From Coprinellus micaceus (lineage: Eukaryota > Basidiomycota > Agaricomycetes > Agaricales > Psathyrellaceae): a stretch of 64,000 nt of DNA. The notes under the pieces were generated by a model. The model saw nothing but the letters and a program-made list of their open reading frames with translations. It ran no database searches and was not told where the DNA came from. The stretch spans positions 2,604,001-2,668,000 of the forward strand of contig OX596345.1 of NCBI GenBank assembly GCA_951394405.1, written 5' to 3'. This document shows, piece by piece, positions 36,010 to 47,532 of the stretch; position 1 is the stretch's first letter; every line of letters begins with the position of its first letter. A program made the translations under genes and the position numbers.

Positions 36010-36989
36010 GATTAATGAGGAGGATTGGTGCTGGTTTGGTATCGGACGGGGGTTCAGTCGACTGGGCTTGGTTGTCGATGGGGTGGAGGCCTGAGTTCGG
36101 CATTCTTTTATATGTGGCCAGGAGGGCCTACGTCAGCGATCATTTTTTGGGGAATTAGGGAGTGGTTAGCCTACTCCGTATGAGGTAACCCTTCTTGGGT
36201 ACAACGTCGACAGGTAGTAGAGCCACTGAGAATGTTTCAAGGCCGTGGCGTTAACCTGTGCTGTATGTGTGTGAGCTCACGACGTCAATAAATCGTCATA
36301 CGACTGGTAGAGCTTGGCCAACCGATGCATTCGGTCCATCCGGGAAGATTTGAACAGCCAATGAGATGGTTGACGGAGTTTGGGTCTCTCCGGAAAGCGA
36401 ATGCGGACGGATAGGACTTGAAAAAATGGATAAGGTCAAGCATGCTCCAAGGTCAATTAAACCATAGAAATCTCTCTGTCGTATTCCGTCTTTGCCGGGT
36501 ATGTCTTACGTTCCGCGAAGAACGTTCCAAGCGCTCGAAAAAGGGGATAAACTCCTAAAAAAGAAAGTGCATGAGGTCGGACGGAGACGCGATGTACACC
36601 CTGCATGCCTGTATCCGAGTCGGAAATGAGTTAAGACAAAAAGCGGAGAGGAAACATGTGCCCGTGATATAGCGAATATCTGCTGCTTTACTTGGCAACA
36701 ATATCCCACTCATGTGTAGCGCGAAGGTGGATGCATACTGACCACTCGTCGCTCAAAGCTCATCCCGGAGGGACGGGTAGAGGACTGAGCTACCGACGTA
36801 CATCGCACTGGAAAGGACCGCTTTCGCTCACGCGTTCGCCAACCTGTGGCAGAGACAGTGTCCATTATGCCCTGCCAGTTTCAGGGCGTATGCCCTACGA
36901 ACTTGTTCGTCACTTCACTTGGGGCCTGTTGACGTCAATTGCGTCTTGACAGATATAGGAGGGACGTATCTATGTCGCACAGCAGTTGA

Positions 36990-37200
36990 CACTATTGAGC
37001 GAATAAAGATAGTGTAGCACAAGGGGAGACTGAAGAGCGCGGTGTTTACTTTATTTTGCATGGTCCATTCCGTGGTCATCCTGCAATAGAACCCTCCATT
37101 CAGACTGCTCGCCACAGCTCCACGTCGTGGAATGCACTCGTTCGCTCCGCCACCGTTTTGGGTAAACCTCTTCACATTTGGGGATGCCGTAACTCGCTAC
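36990..37200 (+). repeat. Inverted relative of 28100-28310, inside copy B insertion
   Basis: Shares GCCACAGCTCCAC, GTAAAC.TCTTCACATT and GGATGCCGTAAC with the reverse complement of 28100-28310. Confidence 0.45.
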
Positions 37201-39500
37201 CTACTTCTATATTCAGGGACAAAGCTGTGAATCTCCGGAAGAGGTCCTAGACCTCCTAGCCATTGATACGCCTGACTCCTGTACAGGGTGGCATCATGCA
37301 GAACTTCATTCGAGGCGGAAGATGCGTACGTGGATCTGCATGAGGGTACCCGTGCATAGATATAACCAGGGAGACGGTGGTCGACTCGACTATGAACGAG
37401 ATAAGGGTGCGACAATTTAGGATTAGCCCGTGTTTCGAGAAAATTGTTAACACTGTCCAATAGTAGCAAGGGCTAACAATAGTCCGAACATGGTAGATCT
37501 GATATGAGTTGTGCAACCTTTGTAGCATGCATCATGCGTACTCGACATCAGCGTTCCCATATATCCTTGCCCAGCATCGCACCATACCTGGAGGCCCTAC
37601 GATGGAGAGGTCTTCGATGTTAGCCGAATGCACTCCTCACCATCCAGCGCGGAGGGGTTTGGGTATATGAGAATACCAGCTCGGACTGGAGACTATGCAT
37701 GGAGGGACCGCCTGTAACACTGAACGACCGACGGAGCGATGCCTTGAGTGGTGAAGGTCTAAAAAGAACGAATTTGTTTCATGATCAAAATAGTCGCTGT
37801 ACGCACTCGGTTAACGAGAGACCTTTGTAACCGTTTCTTGGCTTACGCTGAAATGATGTGCGGGTGAGTTGCATCCACGGAAATTTCAATCGAAGACGTG
37901 ATCTGGCCCCACCCTTTGGGTGTTACGGACTATCGCCTTAGTAAATCGGGGGTCATGGGCTGCTTCGGTAGTATCACCTAGCTACGAACGCAAAGCGGCT
38001 GTTAGGCGCCCATGGAGTACTGCTTCAAAGACCAACGCGGAGATGGGTTCTATTGAAAGGCCTAATGCAACGTGCGTGAGTGCTTGTAGGTGCGCGTTTA
38101 TCTGATCAAGGTCAATGGGAGCCGGGGTTATGCGTGCGGTGGAAGGGTGGTCCCTCGTGCAGTCGCCAGTGGGCGCCCTGCGCCACTTACGAGAGAACCG
38201 CTAAGACACAAATGAGTTCGCTATTCCAGTCCACGCTGACCGCAAAGCCCGACAAACGTCGCTCGGATGGATCGAGAGCGAGGATAGGCGTCGTTCTGGC
38301 ATCGCAAGACAAAGCTCATACCCCTCTCGAGGGTCCCGTTCCCGGTTCTATGTCCTCTGTGTCAAGCTCCATCCCTGAGATGGGTTCTCCGTGCCGCCGA
38401 TCTGAGCGGATAATCCACTGACGGACTCACTCTTCACATCAGATATATCGATTGGGAGACCAGGGGCCTGCTTACTATATCTCGCCTAGTCGTCGAGTCC
38501 AGCCAATGATAGACGAGACGGGGCATACATCGATTAGCGAGCGCCAAACGTACGTTCGCCACACGATCCTACCAAACTCCGCGAACTTGCGAGTTCGTTC
38601 CCTCGGGCCCCTTTTCTAGATAAAGGTGTGTTTACATTGAAAGGCACCGAAATTGGATCGTAACTCAGCGGCGTTTATACAAACTATCCTTCGTGGAAAG
38701 GGGCTGTGCGACCAGCGGTCACTACACACCGGCGACGCGTTGGGCCACAGCGACCCTTGCTTCAATACGCTCGATATGCAAAGCGTAGGCGGTATGCTCA
38801 TCCTCAGCTAAGTAGGGGGGGTGGTCCTCGACCTGATCGAGGTGTGATAAGGCTGGCGGCTTTTGGAGTTAGCGTGGGCTTCGGTCGGTCGTAAGTGCTG
38901 CCCGAGAACGGTAACAACCTTGGAGAGCCTTGGGATATGACGTAGCCTGACGTGGGTGGTGGTGTCAAACCATATATATAATCAAAATGAGGACTCGCAA
39001 GCACCTTCACCAGACGGCTCGAGTCGCCGGGCCCAAGCTGTAAGCCCATCTTCGAGGCGGTCGATATGAAGCGGGCCTTCGACATTCATACTGACTGGGG
39101 CACTCCAAGTTCGGATCTGCATGGAAAACGGGTAGTGTATCAAAGTTACTCTCTTTACAGGGGAGCACTGGCATAACATTTAGATATGGTGAGAAGCGTG
39201 CTTCGGGCGCTTAAAATGTGACGAAGACAGATTCTGCTGCAATGGGGACGTAAAGCGGGGATGGTCCGAGTCGGGCCTCAGCCGTAACGCTCATCTGTTT
39301 CGTTATCGAGTCACCCCTTCGGTCTGATTGCCCCATAATTCTGGGGTACGTGTGTTTAAAAAGGAGAACGAGCTTTACCTGAACGGGCACTGGGCGCGGC
39401 CAATGAAATCTCCGGTTAACCCCCAGGACGGATCGATTCGGGACTCGACTCTGGAACCTTCTCGTACCTTGGCTTGTATGACGCTGAAATGGCGTCAGGG

Positions 39501-40857
39501 CACGTGCTAGCCAATGGGAACGCTCCTAGCCCAGCACACCTCCGTTGTCTTAAAATTGAACTCCGTCTTGATCTTTCCCTGAGGCGTTTCCTTTCATGGA
39601 CTCCCAGTTAGGCTTCTTGAAACCAATTGTAGCGCGGCGATACGGTAGGCATGCGTTTTTCTTCTCGGAATACAATGGAGCCCTGCCTGTGGAAGTGAGA
39701 CATGCTGCGACGGCACACGGTCAACAGAGAGGGAATTCGGACCCGTGTCAATTACCAGTGAGATGCGTTGAGTAAAACGACTGTTCGCCAGTCCCCCAAA
39801 ATTCTATCATTCAATTTACGTAGACAGCCAATTTAATTCGCACCCCAAAGCGTTTCGGTGGTCTCATCCGGCCCCACAGCATCCCCGACCAAACGAGCAC
39901 TTCCACTTTCGAGTCGCATGTGCAGTCGCCGAGATAAATGCCTTGAATGTTGCGGGCAGACCCGATACGAGCTGCACGATGACCTCAGATAATGACAAGG
40001 ATATCGTGAGAGCATCGTTCTACAAGTCAGGTTTCAGGTGACGCCCAGCTGCCAGTACCAGACCTAGAACGCACCTGATATATTCTCGTGGATGTGCTCT
40101 CAGCTGTATGCGGAGATAGCACATCTCAGAACAGTTGCGTTGTGTTTGAGTCGAACGTCGACGCCGGCTAGGGCTCGAGAGCTGCTAACGAGAAGGACCG
40201 TGGCAGATGTGGCTGGAATAGAAACCGACGAGGGCGACAGTTATGGATCGCGAAGCCGAGCGGCACCGGCCAGCTACGCAGCATAGAACACGTCCAATCG
40301 AGAGTTAACGTCACGAGCGGAGACGCGAACCTTGCTCGTGGTGCATATCCAGGTGAGTCGGTGGTCGAGAAGTCCCCCGAGGTCGCAAGGCAAGTCTCGA
40401 GGGTGCGCGTATGCGATATAGCGGCACTCCAGACTCACATAGCATCCCAGGTCGGCTCTGAACGAACCGAAGGCTACCCGCCTAAGCCAGGTCGAACGGC
40501 AGGTAGAACGTCAGATCGCAGGGCATGTACACGAGAGTCGAGTAGCCAAGCGCGGAGGGATGCGTCGCAGCCGAAAGGGGGAGGTATCGGGAGGGGTATA
40601 GTAGGCGGGATACCAGCCGAATGAAGTAGAACCATGCTGATATGGCCCCCCATGCATAGTCCCTCGTGATACCCCCATCCTTCCCAGTGTCCAGCACTAT
40701 CGATGATCTACATTGTGAACCGCAACCTGCCGTCCAAGTGAGTCGTCGTTCAGCTCCAGCCAAGGGAAGAAGAAAAGGAAGTTCCCGCCTGAGGCGTAGG
40801 TTTAGAACGTGTCGACCCCAGAAGATCCGCAGGGAGAAGGGACGAGGTCCAGGTCCC
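39501..40857. other. Intergenic, no gene seen
   Basis: Short frames only, with no recognisable motif. Right flank of duplication copy B. Confidence 0.4.
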
Positions 40858-40990
40858 AGAGAGTGAGGACGTGGTGGTCAGGAAGCAAGAGTTGGGAGAT
40901 CGATGGATTCGGTTGTCGGCGGTTGCCGGCGGGGTTCCAAACTCGGTTCAGACTCGGGGGTTCTGGCTCTATCCGCCGCACCACCATCAT
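40858..40990 (+). repeat. Interspersed repeat with conserved frame (copy 2)
   Basis: Contains GAGGACGTGGTGGTCAGGAA, reading EDVVVRKQELGDRW, then GGCGGGGTTCCAAAC. It matches the copy at 10740-10930 and those near 50300, 53300 and 59150. This is the most diverged copy. Confidence 0.45.
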
Positions 40991-41082
40991 GGCCCTGCTC
41001 GGGTTCGTGCACAGTCCCTTCCACCTCCCTGGTTCCCCGTAGAATGGACCTGTTGTTACTTGGCCCTATTTTCTTCATCCAA

Positions 41083-41690
41083 TTACGGCGAACACCGACG
41101 TAGTGTCGAAACCGTCTTGTTGGCATCGACGTGGAGGGTAGAGATGGGGTGGGCGCGGGTTGGAACGATTGACCCAGGCAATTCAATGGAAAGCCACTCG
41201 GCATGGGGTCTATGCTGTATCGTAATTGCCGCCCTACCCTGGTCTTCCCCTGATCGCATCCCACTGCGACGGTCGGAACGCCAACTGCAAGTGTGACGTC
41301 CTGTCCGTGCAAACGCTCTGCACTCTGCATTCCTTGACCTCTCGATGCAAATGCTGAATAGCGACTTGCCCGTGCAAGGGTCGAGCACGGCCGACCATAG
41401 AGACAGACCATCCGGAGCACCAAGATTTGGCCGATTCCGAAGGAGATAGGCTCTTGTTCGTGTTTATGGCGAGCGCCCCACTTGCGATCCCACAGTTCCT
41501 TTGGTCTGGTAATTGCGTACAGGAAGGTCACATTCCAGAGCTCCATGGCTCTGATGTTACGGTGTCTTCAGTCCGGTGGGCCGTCCTCTCTCTTCCTTGA
41601 ACGTGCTGAGAGAGAACGGTGGACTAGGAGTCCCGTCATCCGACACGGGAGGCGTAATATCATTATGCTCTCCCTCAGCTTCTGACCAAA
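41083..41690 (-). pseudogene. F-box/LRR gene relic
   Basis: The minus strand keeps blocks of the F-box protein at 13123-15135 in broken frames: DITPPVSDDGTPSPPFS and TEDT near 41600-41650, MELWNVTFLYAITRPKELWD from 41546, GIGQILVLRMVC, then LWSAVLDPCTGKSLFSICIERS from about 41410. The segment matching QTWNAMASSIPE is deleted between VC and LW. A stop lies before the F-box block. It is clearly a dead copy. Confidence 0.6.
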
Positions 41691-41878
41691 TAATTTGCAA
41701 GGGTCTTCTGGGCGTCACGAGGTTATCCAATTTACTTCTCTAGCCAAATCGGCAATTCCCGTTCACGCGACCGGCCGCGGGCGAATCTAGATCGGCCAGT
41801 TCAATCAGTTCCTTTCTTCCTTCACTCACAACACCTCACTTCCACAATCGCGAACAGATCGTCATAATCTCGTCCTAG

Positions 41879-42131
41879 ATGGCACCACGTTCAAAGGTTT
41901 GCGAGTACGCAGATGCCGCTATAGCGATGTCTGTCGCTATCCAGCGTTGCAGGGGTGAGTTCTGCCTTCCACTGTTCCGCCTTGACGCATATACGCTGGT
42001 CTGACCAAAAGCGAAATTTGAATCCAGATGAGAGGAACGAATTGAACGATCTGCGGCTGTTTAGAACTGTAAAACGGCGACATGAAGCGTTTGCGGAAGG
42101 GGCACTTGAGCAAGGGGAACTTCGTCAGTAA
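41879..42131 (+). CDS. Small two-exon gene model, 59 aa, unknown
   Basis: ATG at 41879, exon 41879-41954, intron 41955-42027 (donor GTGAGT, acceptor CAG), exon 42028-42131 with stop TAA. The protein is MAPRSKVCEYADAAIAMSVA followed by a charged helix-like second half (RDERNELNDLRLFRTVKRRH). It is rich in Ala, Arg and Glu, and has no signal peptide or membrane segment. I do not recognise it. The clean intron and a codon-balanced second exon favour a real gene, but a remnant of something larger is equally possible. Confidence 0.35.
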
Positions 42132-45100
42132 CGTATCCCATCCGAATGCCCGCCGTCAGTTCCCCCATCGATTCGTTCTACATGCCTAATCGCTGACCAT
42201 CCCCACGCGGGTCAGCTTAGATCTCATAGAGCCGGCGTTCGGATTCAGAACCGAATTCGCTGCGCTGAATTACGAATTTTCGGTTCTGAGAGGGAATATT
42301 CGGGAATCTGACATTGAGCTTGGACGGAGAAATGCGGTTCAGGACGGGCTTGCGAACGTCGGTTCGTGGATTAGGCGAATAAACGATAGGACGAAGGATC
42401 CACCTACATACAGCCGTACGTGTTCTCGAGACGGCTCAAGCGTGCATAGGTAGCTGACGTCTCGCGGTGCAATCAGGGTCGTTCTAGGTGATCTGTGGAT
42501 TCGGCAGTTACTGGTTGTGGGGAATAGGAAGTGCGTTTTATCAGACTTTACGCTAAGTTGGGATTGGAGTCCGCTGACCATCTGAAGGTCCACTCCGGTG
42601 GAAATGTTGGGTATTTCGCCCCCTACGCTAAAGAGGAATGCCCAATGGCAAAGCCTAGGGGTACAATCGCTTAGATTCGGTGCCGCATCTCGATACACCA
42701 CACCACTGCACATGCCGACGAAATTAGCCAATTCGAACGGCTTGAGGTGAGTGGGACATGAGAACGGGTCGGAATCTCTACTTCGTCAACATAACGTGGT
42801 TTTATCTCGGCACCCGTGGTTGTGTGTCCCCAGACGCCTGACCGATGAACGGACATCGCTCTGTCGCATTTGCGTGATAGACACTCCCGCTATCTGTGAG
42901 TCCCTCCACCCCCCATGACTCACCGAGTCTGTACTCACAAATATAGGTGCCTCAGGATTATGGGGACCGCGAGCCCCACCCCTCGTAGCGAAGACAGGAT
43001 ACCTTCCAGAACTTCAACCCTTCTTGAGACTGCGCTGAGGAAGAGCCCCTATCCTGGGGCGCGTGACCAGGTCATCACCTGATGATGCGTCATTGCGCCC
43101 CTGAGTGTCATCCACCTTGAACCGCAACCTCCACCTCGTTCCGTCCCAGCCCCTCCCACTGGACTCAACTCGAGTGTCTCTACCCTTCTTTCGAAACCTG
43201 GAAACACCATATCGAAGACAGAACGACATTTGGACGAAGGGTGACCTCGCAACTACCCATTGAAGACGCCGATAGCGTGTACGACGGTTCGACGACAATA
43301 CGAGTCACACCCGCGACCAAGACGCTCGAGGCGGTTGAACATGGACTCGAAGGATGCCGGGTGCCAGGAGGATCCGGAGTTCAAATAATTCGGAAGAGGA
43401 GAGGGGGTGAACTGAAGCACGCTGTTCCCGGGCGTTATCCAGGACTGCTGGTACGTCGCCCTCCTGCTCTTCCTACACCGCGCCTCAGATTCGCTTGCGT
43501 CCTATCATACAAGGCCCTACATCCAACTGGAACCTAACGTACTCTTGTTAAGGGACTGGAGCCGTCGGATTCATGACTCCAGGCGCATTTTGAACGAACG
43601 TAGACGGGATACGCCGTGACGAACCTGCGGAGGACGTATACGACGAGTGGTTCCCTCCTACCCGTCTGTCCCGCTCCTTCCTCGAAACGCCGTGCTGCAC
43701 GGCTATAGAAGCTCGCACTCGTTGGTGGGCTCTCTCTGTCGTCTGCTCCACCGCGCCGTCCCGGACTCCCCTAGTTCGAGCTTGGCCTACTCGACCCCCG
43801 GCCCACGCTCTTCCCGTCCATGTATCCTCGCCATCGGCCTTCCTCAAGAACGGGGTACCCAGCTACGAGAACCATCCACCCCTCTAGGCGCCTAGACGTC
43901 CGCCTCATACTCGATCGAAGAAGACCCCGAAGATGACGAACCCGCGAATACGAGCTTAGGTCCGGAGCCGGGGGTAGGCGTTGGCACTATGAGCCTCTCT
44001 TCAAGGCGAGGGAGTGAGTGAGACGAGGGGGGTTTATGGGACGAGTGTCTAGGCGAGAGTGTGCGAGGTCCTGGAATGAAGGCGATGGTGGGGATGGGAA
44101 GGCGACTCCTCGACGGGGACGAGGTTTCGAGTTATGATCTGGAAGGGGGAATTGAGACGGGGTTCCGGGTGAGTTCCTCACTTCGCGCTTTCGTTCGTTC
44201 GCTCGTTCGTTCGCTTATCTCTTTTCTTTTGACGTTCGTTCAACTCGCTTTATCCCTCCTATCTAGGTGGCCCACAAGTCTTGCTGGTCGTCGTCAAAGT
44301 CACATCTAGCCCCATTCTGTAGGATTCGAGGCCGGTGAGTCTGTCATCGATCCTTTTTATCTGTCTCCGTCTCCGTGTTTCGCTTACTCGAATTCGTTGT
44401 TCATAGTCGAAATACCTCTCGTATGAGAGTTCCCCTGTACACACCTTGTGGAACTCGCCCGTCAAGTGACGACTCGGACTTATTTCCTGTCCGCCCAGGG
44501 CTCGAGGTATGATCCCCATGTTCTCAGTTTTGGGGCTCGTTCAGTCTGTCGTCTACACTTCATGTCGCCCCCGTATTCTCTCGCTAACAAGGTGGTTTTG
44601 TGCTCCTGCCTCCGGAATTCGGACTGTACTATTGCGATCTCGATTCTCGATGTCGTCGATGCCGACTTCTTGTGAAGCTTGTGCATTCCCTATCTCCGCT
44701 ACGAGTTTGTTCTCTCGATTCTAGCCCCTGGACACTCGTGCGGTGTTTTCCTATGGAAAACCTGGAAGATGTCAGGAATTGGGTATGAACCCTTCGCCTG
44801 CTTCTCAAACGGTGTATGACCATCGCCGCGACTTCGGAGGTCGGGTCGATTACACCAAGGTTCCTGTCCTTCCCCCTGCTGTGAGCTCTAACGTACCTCC
44901 TGCTTCCAAAATGGGGCCTCGACAGGCAGCTTGAATTGTGGTTCCAGGCACCTTCGTGTCAGGGGGTCTCCTCGCGCTCGTCAAATGCTGGAATCAGACA
45001 GATCGAATGTAGAATCGGAGGCGCCAGCACCAGATTGATTTCATCGTCGACGGTCCTCGTTCTTGTTCTTTCCCCTGACCTTACGTCTTCGCAGTGAGTA

Positions 45101-45288
45101 GATGGACAACATGACCTTCCTCGTGTTTAATTGACACTCCCGAGTATTGATGAATTCTGGAGAGAGAAGGTCGCCGTTCGACGCATTGGGACGACCCCAT
45201 TGTCCATAAGTACGTCGACGTAGGCGACGATATTGCTTCAGAACCTTGCGTTCATCCACTCCCACCTGCTCCCTAACCCACCCTCCCA
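42132..45288. other. Intergenic, no gene supported
   Basis: Frames up to about 130 codons occur on both strands (for example around 43240-43540 and 44450-44930), but I see no domain or convincing splice pattern. A tract with repeated CGTTCGTT units lies at 44190-44220. The last 100 bp before 45289 are C-rich and likely serve as promoter and leader of the oxidase gene. Confidence 0.35.
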
Positions 45289-47532
45289 ATGGTCCTCCAC
45301 GAAACACCCTCTTCCCGAGGCGACGTCTTTGCCCAGTACGGGCTGAACATCGCCAAGGCGCTCGTGAACCAGCAGTCCGCAAACAGGCCTGGTCAGTTGA
45401 GCGCTCTCGGCGGCTTGGCTGCATCTGCACCCAAAACGATCGCCGACCACCAATGCCCCCGATTCGATACCCAGTGCGCTCACGACGATGCTGTCCCTGT
45501 CGGGATCTTGGGCGGTGGAATGGCTGGTTTGTATACGGGGTTGATGTTGGCCTATGCAGGGATTCCGTTTCAAATCCTTGAGGCTACGGACCGTATTGGT
45601 GGGCGCTGCTACACCCACAAGTTCAAGGAAGGTGGGGAGTGGGATTACTATGTGAGCTATCACCTCTGACGGTCGCGGTTCCTAACCCTGACGTGGTCTT
45701 GCGATCTAGGACGTCGGCGCTATGCGGTTCCCTCTCCCCAAAGGCGACGAAGTTGGACCCCATAAGCGCCTTCAGGAGCTCTTCACTCTCCTCAATATCG
45801 ACACTTTCCCTTACATCTACAAGGAAAAACATGGCCTCATGAACTTCAACGGCATTTCGAGCACCATCGGCGACGAGAAGCAGCGCTTTAGGGCTAACGA
45901 GCTCCAGATCCCCGACTGCTACATTCAGGCCGGCGTCAAGAGGCTCTGCGACGACTATATCAACCCCCTCGCTGACCTCTTGCTGAAGGACATGCTGGAT
46001 GGCGAGAGTAAAGGCTGGGAAACGCTGAAAAACAATTATGACCACTACTCCACGCGCTCGTACTTGCAGTTTGGGTACAAGCCGAGCAAGGCGTTGCAGG
46101 AGGAGTTTGGGATTCCGGATACGGGCTTGCCGACGTCGGTTATCAATTGGTTGGAGACGTTTGATAAGAGTAGTGGGTGGTATGATCGTGCGTTGACGGA
46201 GACGGTCTTGGAGGCGCTCGCGTTTGGCGCCGTTGGTCCCGAGGTCGACTGGAAGTGCATCAGGTACGGGTTCTCCATATAATTTTGGGAACAGTCCTCT
46301 AACGAGTCTCGTACAGGTACGGGACATCGGTCTTGCCAGAGACCACCTTCAAGAAGATCACCGAGTGGGCTCAGAACATCCCTGACATGCCGTCCGAGAT
46401 CATGGTCATGAACTCGCCCGTCACCTCCATCGTCCCGTCCGACCCCGACGACAAGAAGTCTCCGCTCATCGTTCGCACCGCCGGTGGTAAGGAATACAAA
46501 TACTCCCACATCATCTCCACCGTCCCCCTCCCCAACTTCGCCATGATGAACACCTCCAAGCTCGACATCAGCACCATGCAGCGCAACGCCATTCGCCAGT
46601 TGCAGTACGGCCCATCCATCAAGATCGGCATGCTCTTCAAATACCCCTGGTGGAAGGACTTCCAGCAGGTCGGCGGACAGTCCTTCACTGACTTGCCGGT
46701 TCGAACGATTTGCTACCCCTCATACGGCCCAAACCAGGAGTCGAACGTCTTGATTGCGAGCTACTGTTGGACGAACGATGCGGAGAAGTTGGGGAACCTC
46801 ATTGGTGCGGGGGTCGACGACCTCCTCAACGAACTCGTGTTTGAGAACTTGGCCACCGTCCACGGAGTCGACGTCAAGTTCATACGAGACCTGCATGTGG
46901 AGACCTACTCCTGGAACTGGAACCATAATGCATGGTCGGGAGGTACGTCGACCCAGGGCTTGTTTTATCATACTATATGACTAACCGCCGCGGTAGGAGC
47001 TTTCGCCTTCTTCGGGCCGGGTCAATACGAGTACCTCTACGGTGCTCTCAACGGAACCGCGGCTGATGGTCGTCTCCAGTGGGCTGGTGAGCTGTTGAGC
47101 GTCCGTCACGCGTAAGTCCTTCACGTATATCTTCGACTCGAATATGGCACTAACTCCACCATTAGGTGGATTGTCGGCGCTTTGGACAGTGCTTGGGCGG
47201 CGGTTATGAAGTACCACCACATTTCCAACCGCTCTCACACGTTGGAGGCTTTCTACACCAAGTGGGGGAAGAACCTCGAGTGGTTCGGTCATAGCTCCCT
47301 CACCGAGACCAAGAAGCGTCGTAAGCCAACCAAGAGAGCTCCCATATCCCAGAGGGATGATGATGAAGATGGGGAGTCCCGGCACGAGAAAAGGAGTGAG
47401 ATCCCGGACGATGGCGAAGGTGAGGAGACCCATGCTCCGGTTCGCACGAAGGTGCCTCGCAACGACCACAACCTTCTCCTGAGCTATATCATTCTCCAGA
47501 ACCCCGATCTCGTCGAATTCATTGACGTCTAA
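45289..47532 (+). CDS. L-amino-acid oxidase, flavin amine oxidase family (674 aa)
   Basis: Five exons (45289-45651, 45710-46263, 46317-46942, 46997-47111, 47166-47532) with 53-58-bp introns keep one frame of 674 codons plus stop. Residues 72-106 hold the FAD dinucleotide-binding site: GILGGGMAG, a conserved Glu at 98 and RIGGR at 102-106. Near the C-terminus SGGAFAFFGPGQ (about 513-524) is the typical flavin-binding segment of L-amino-acid oxidases, followed by VRHAWIVGALDSAW. These enzymes oxidise L-amino acids to 2-oxo acids with release of ammonia and hydrogen peroxide; in fungi they are linked to nitrogen use and defence. An unusual highly charged stretch of about 50 residues (602-650, starting KKRRKPTKRAP) interrupts the C-terminal end. 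No signal peptide is visible. A monoamine or polyamine oxidase is the alternative, but the GAFAFFGPGQ segment favours the amino-acid oxidase. Confidence 0.85.

Larger units (their letters stand above)
35390..39500 (+). repeat. Segmental duplication, copy B, with insertion
   Basis: Counterpart of 28935-31170. The left half (35390-36650) matches 28935-30120 and the right half (38400-39500) matches 30200-31170. The intervening 36650-38400 has no counterpart in copy A. Part of that insertion (36990-37200) is an inverted relative of 28100-28310. Confidence 0.65.
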
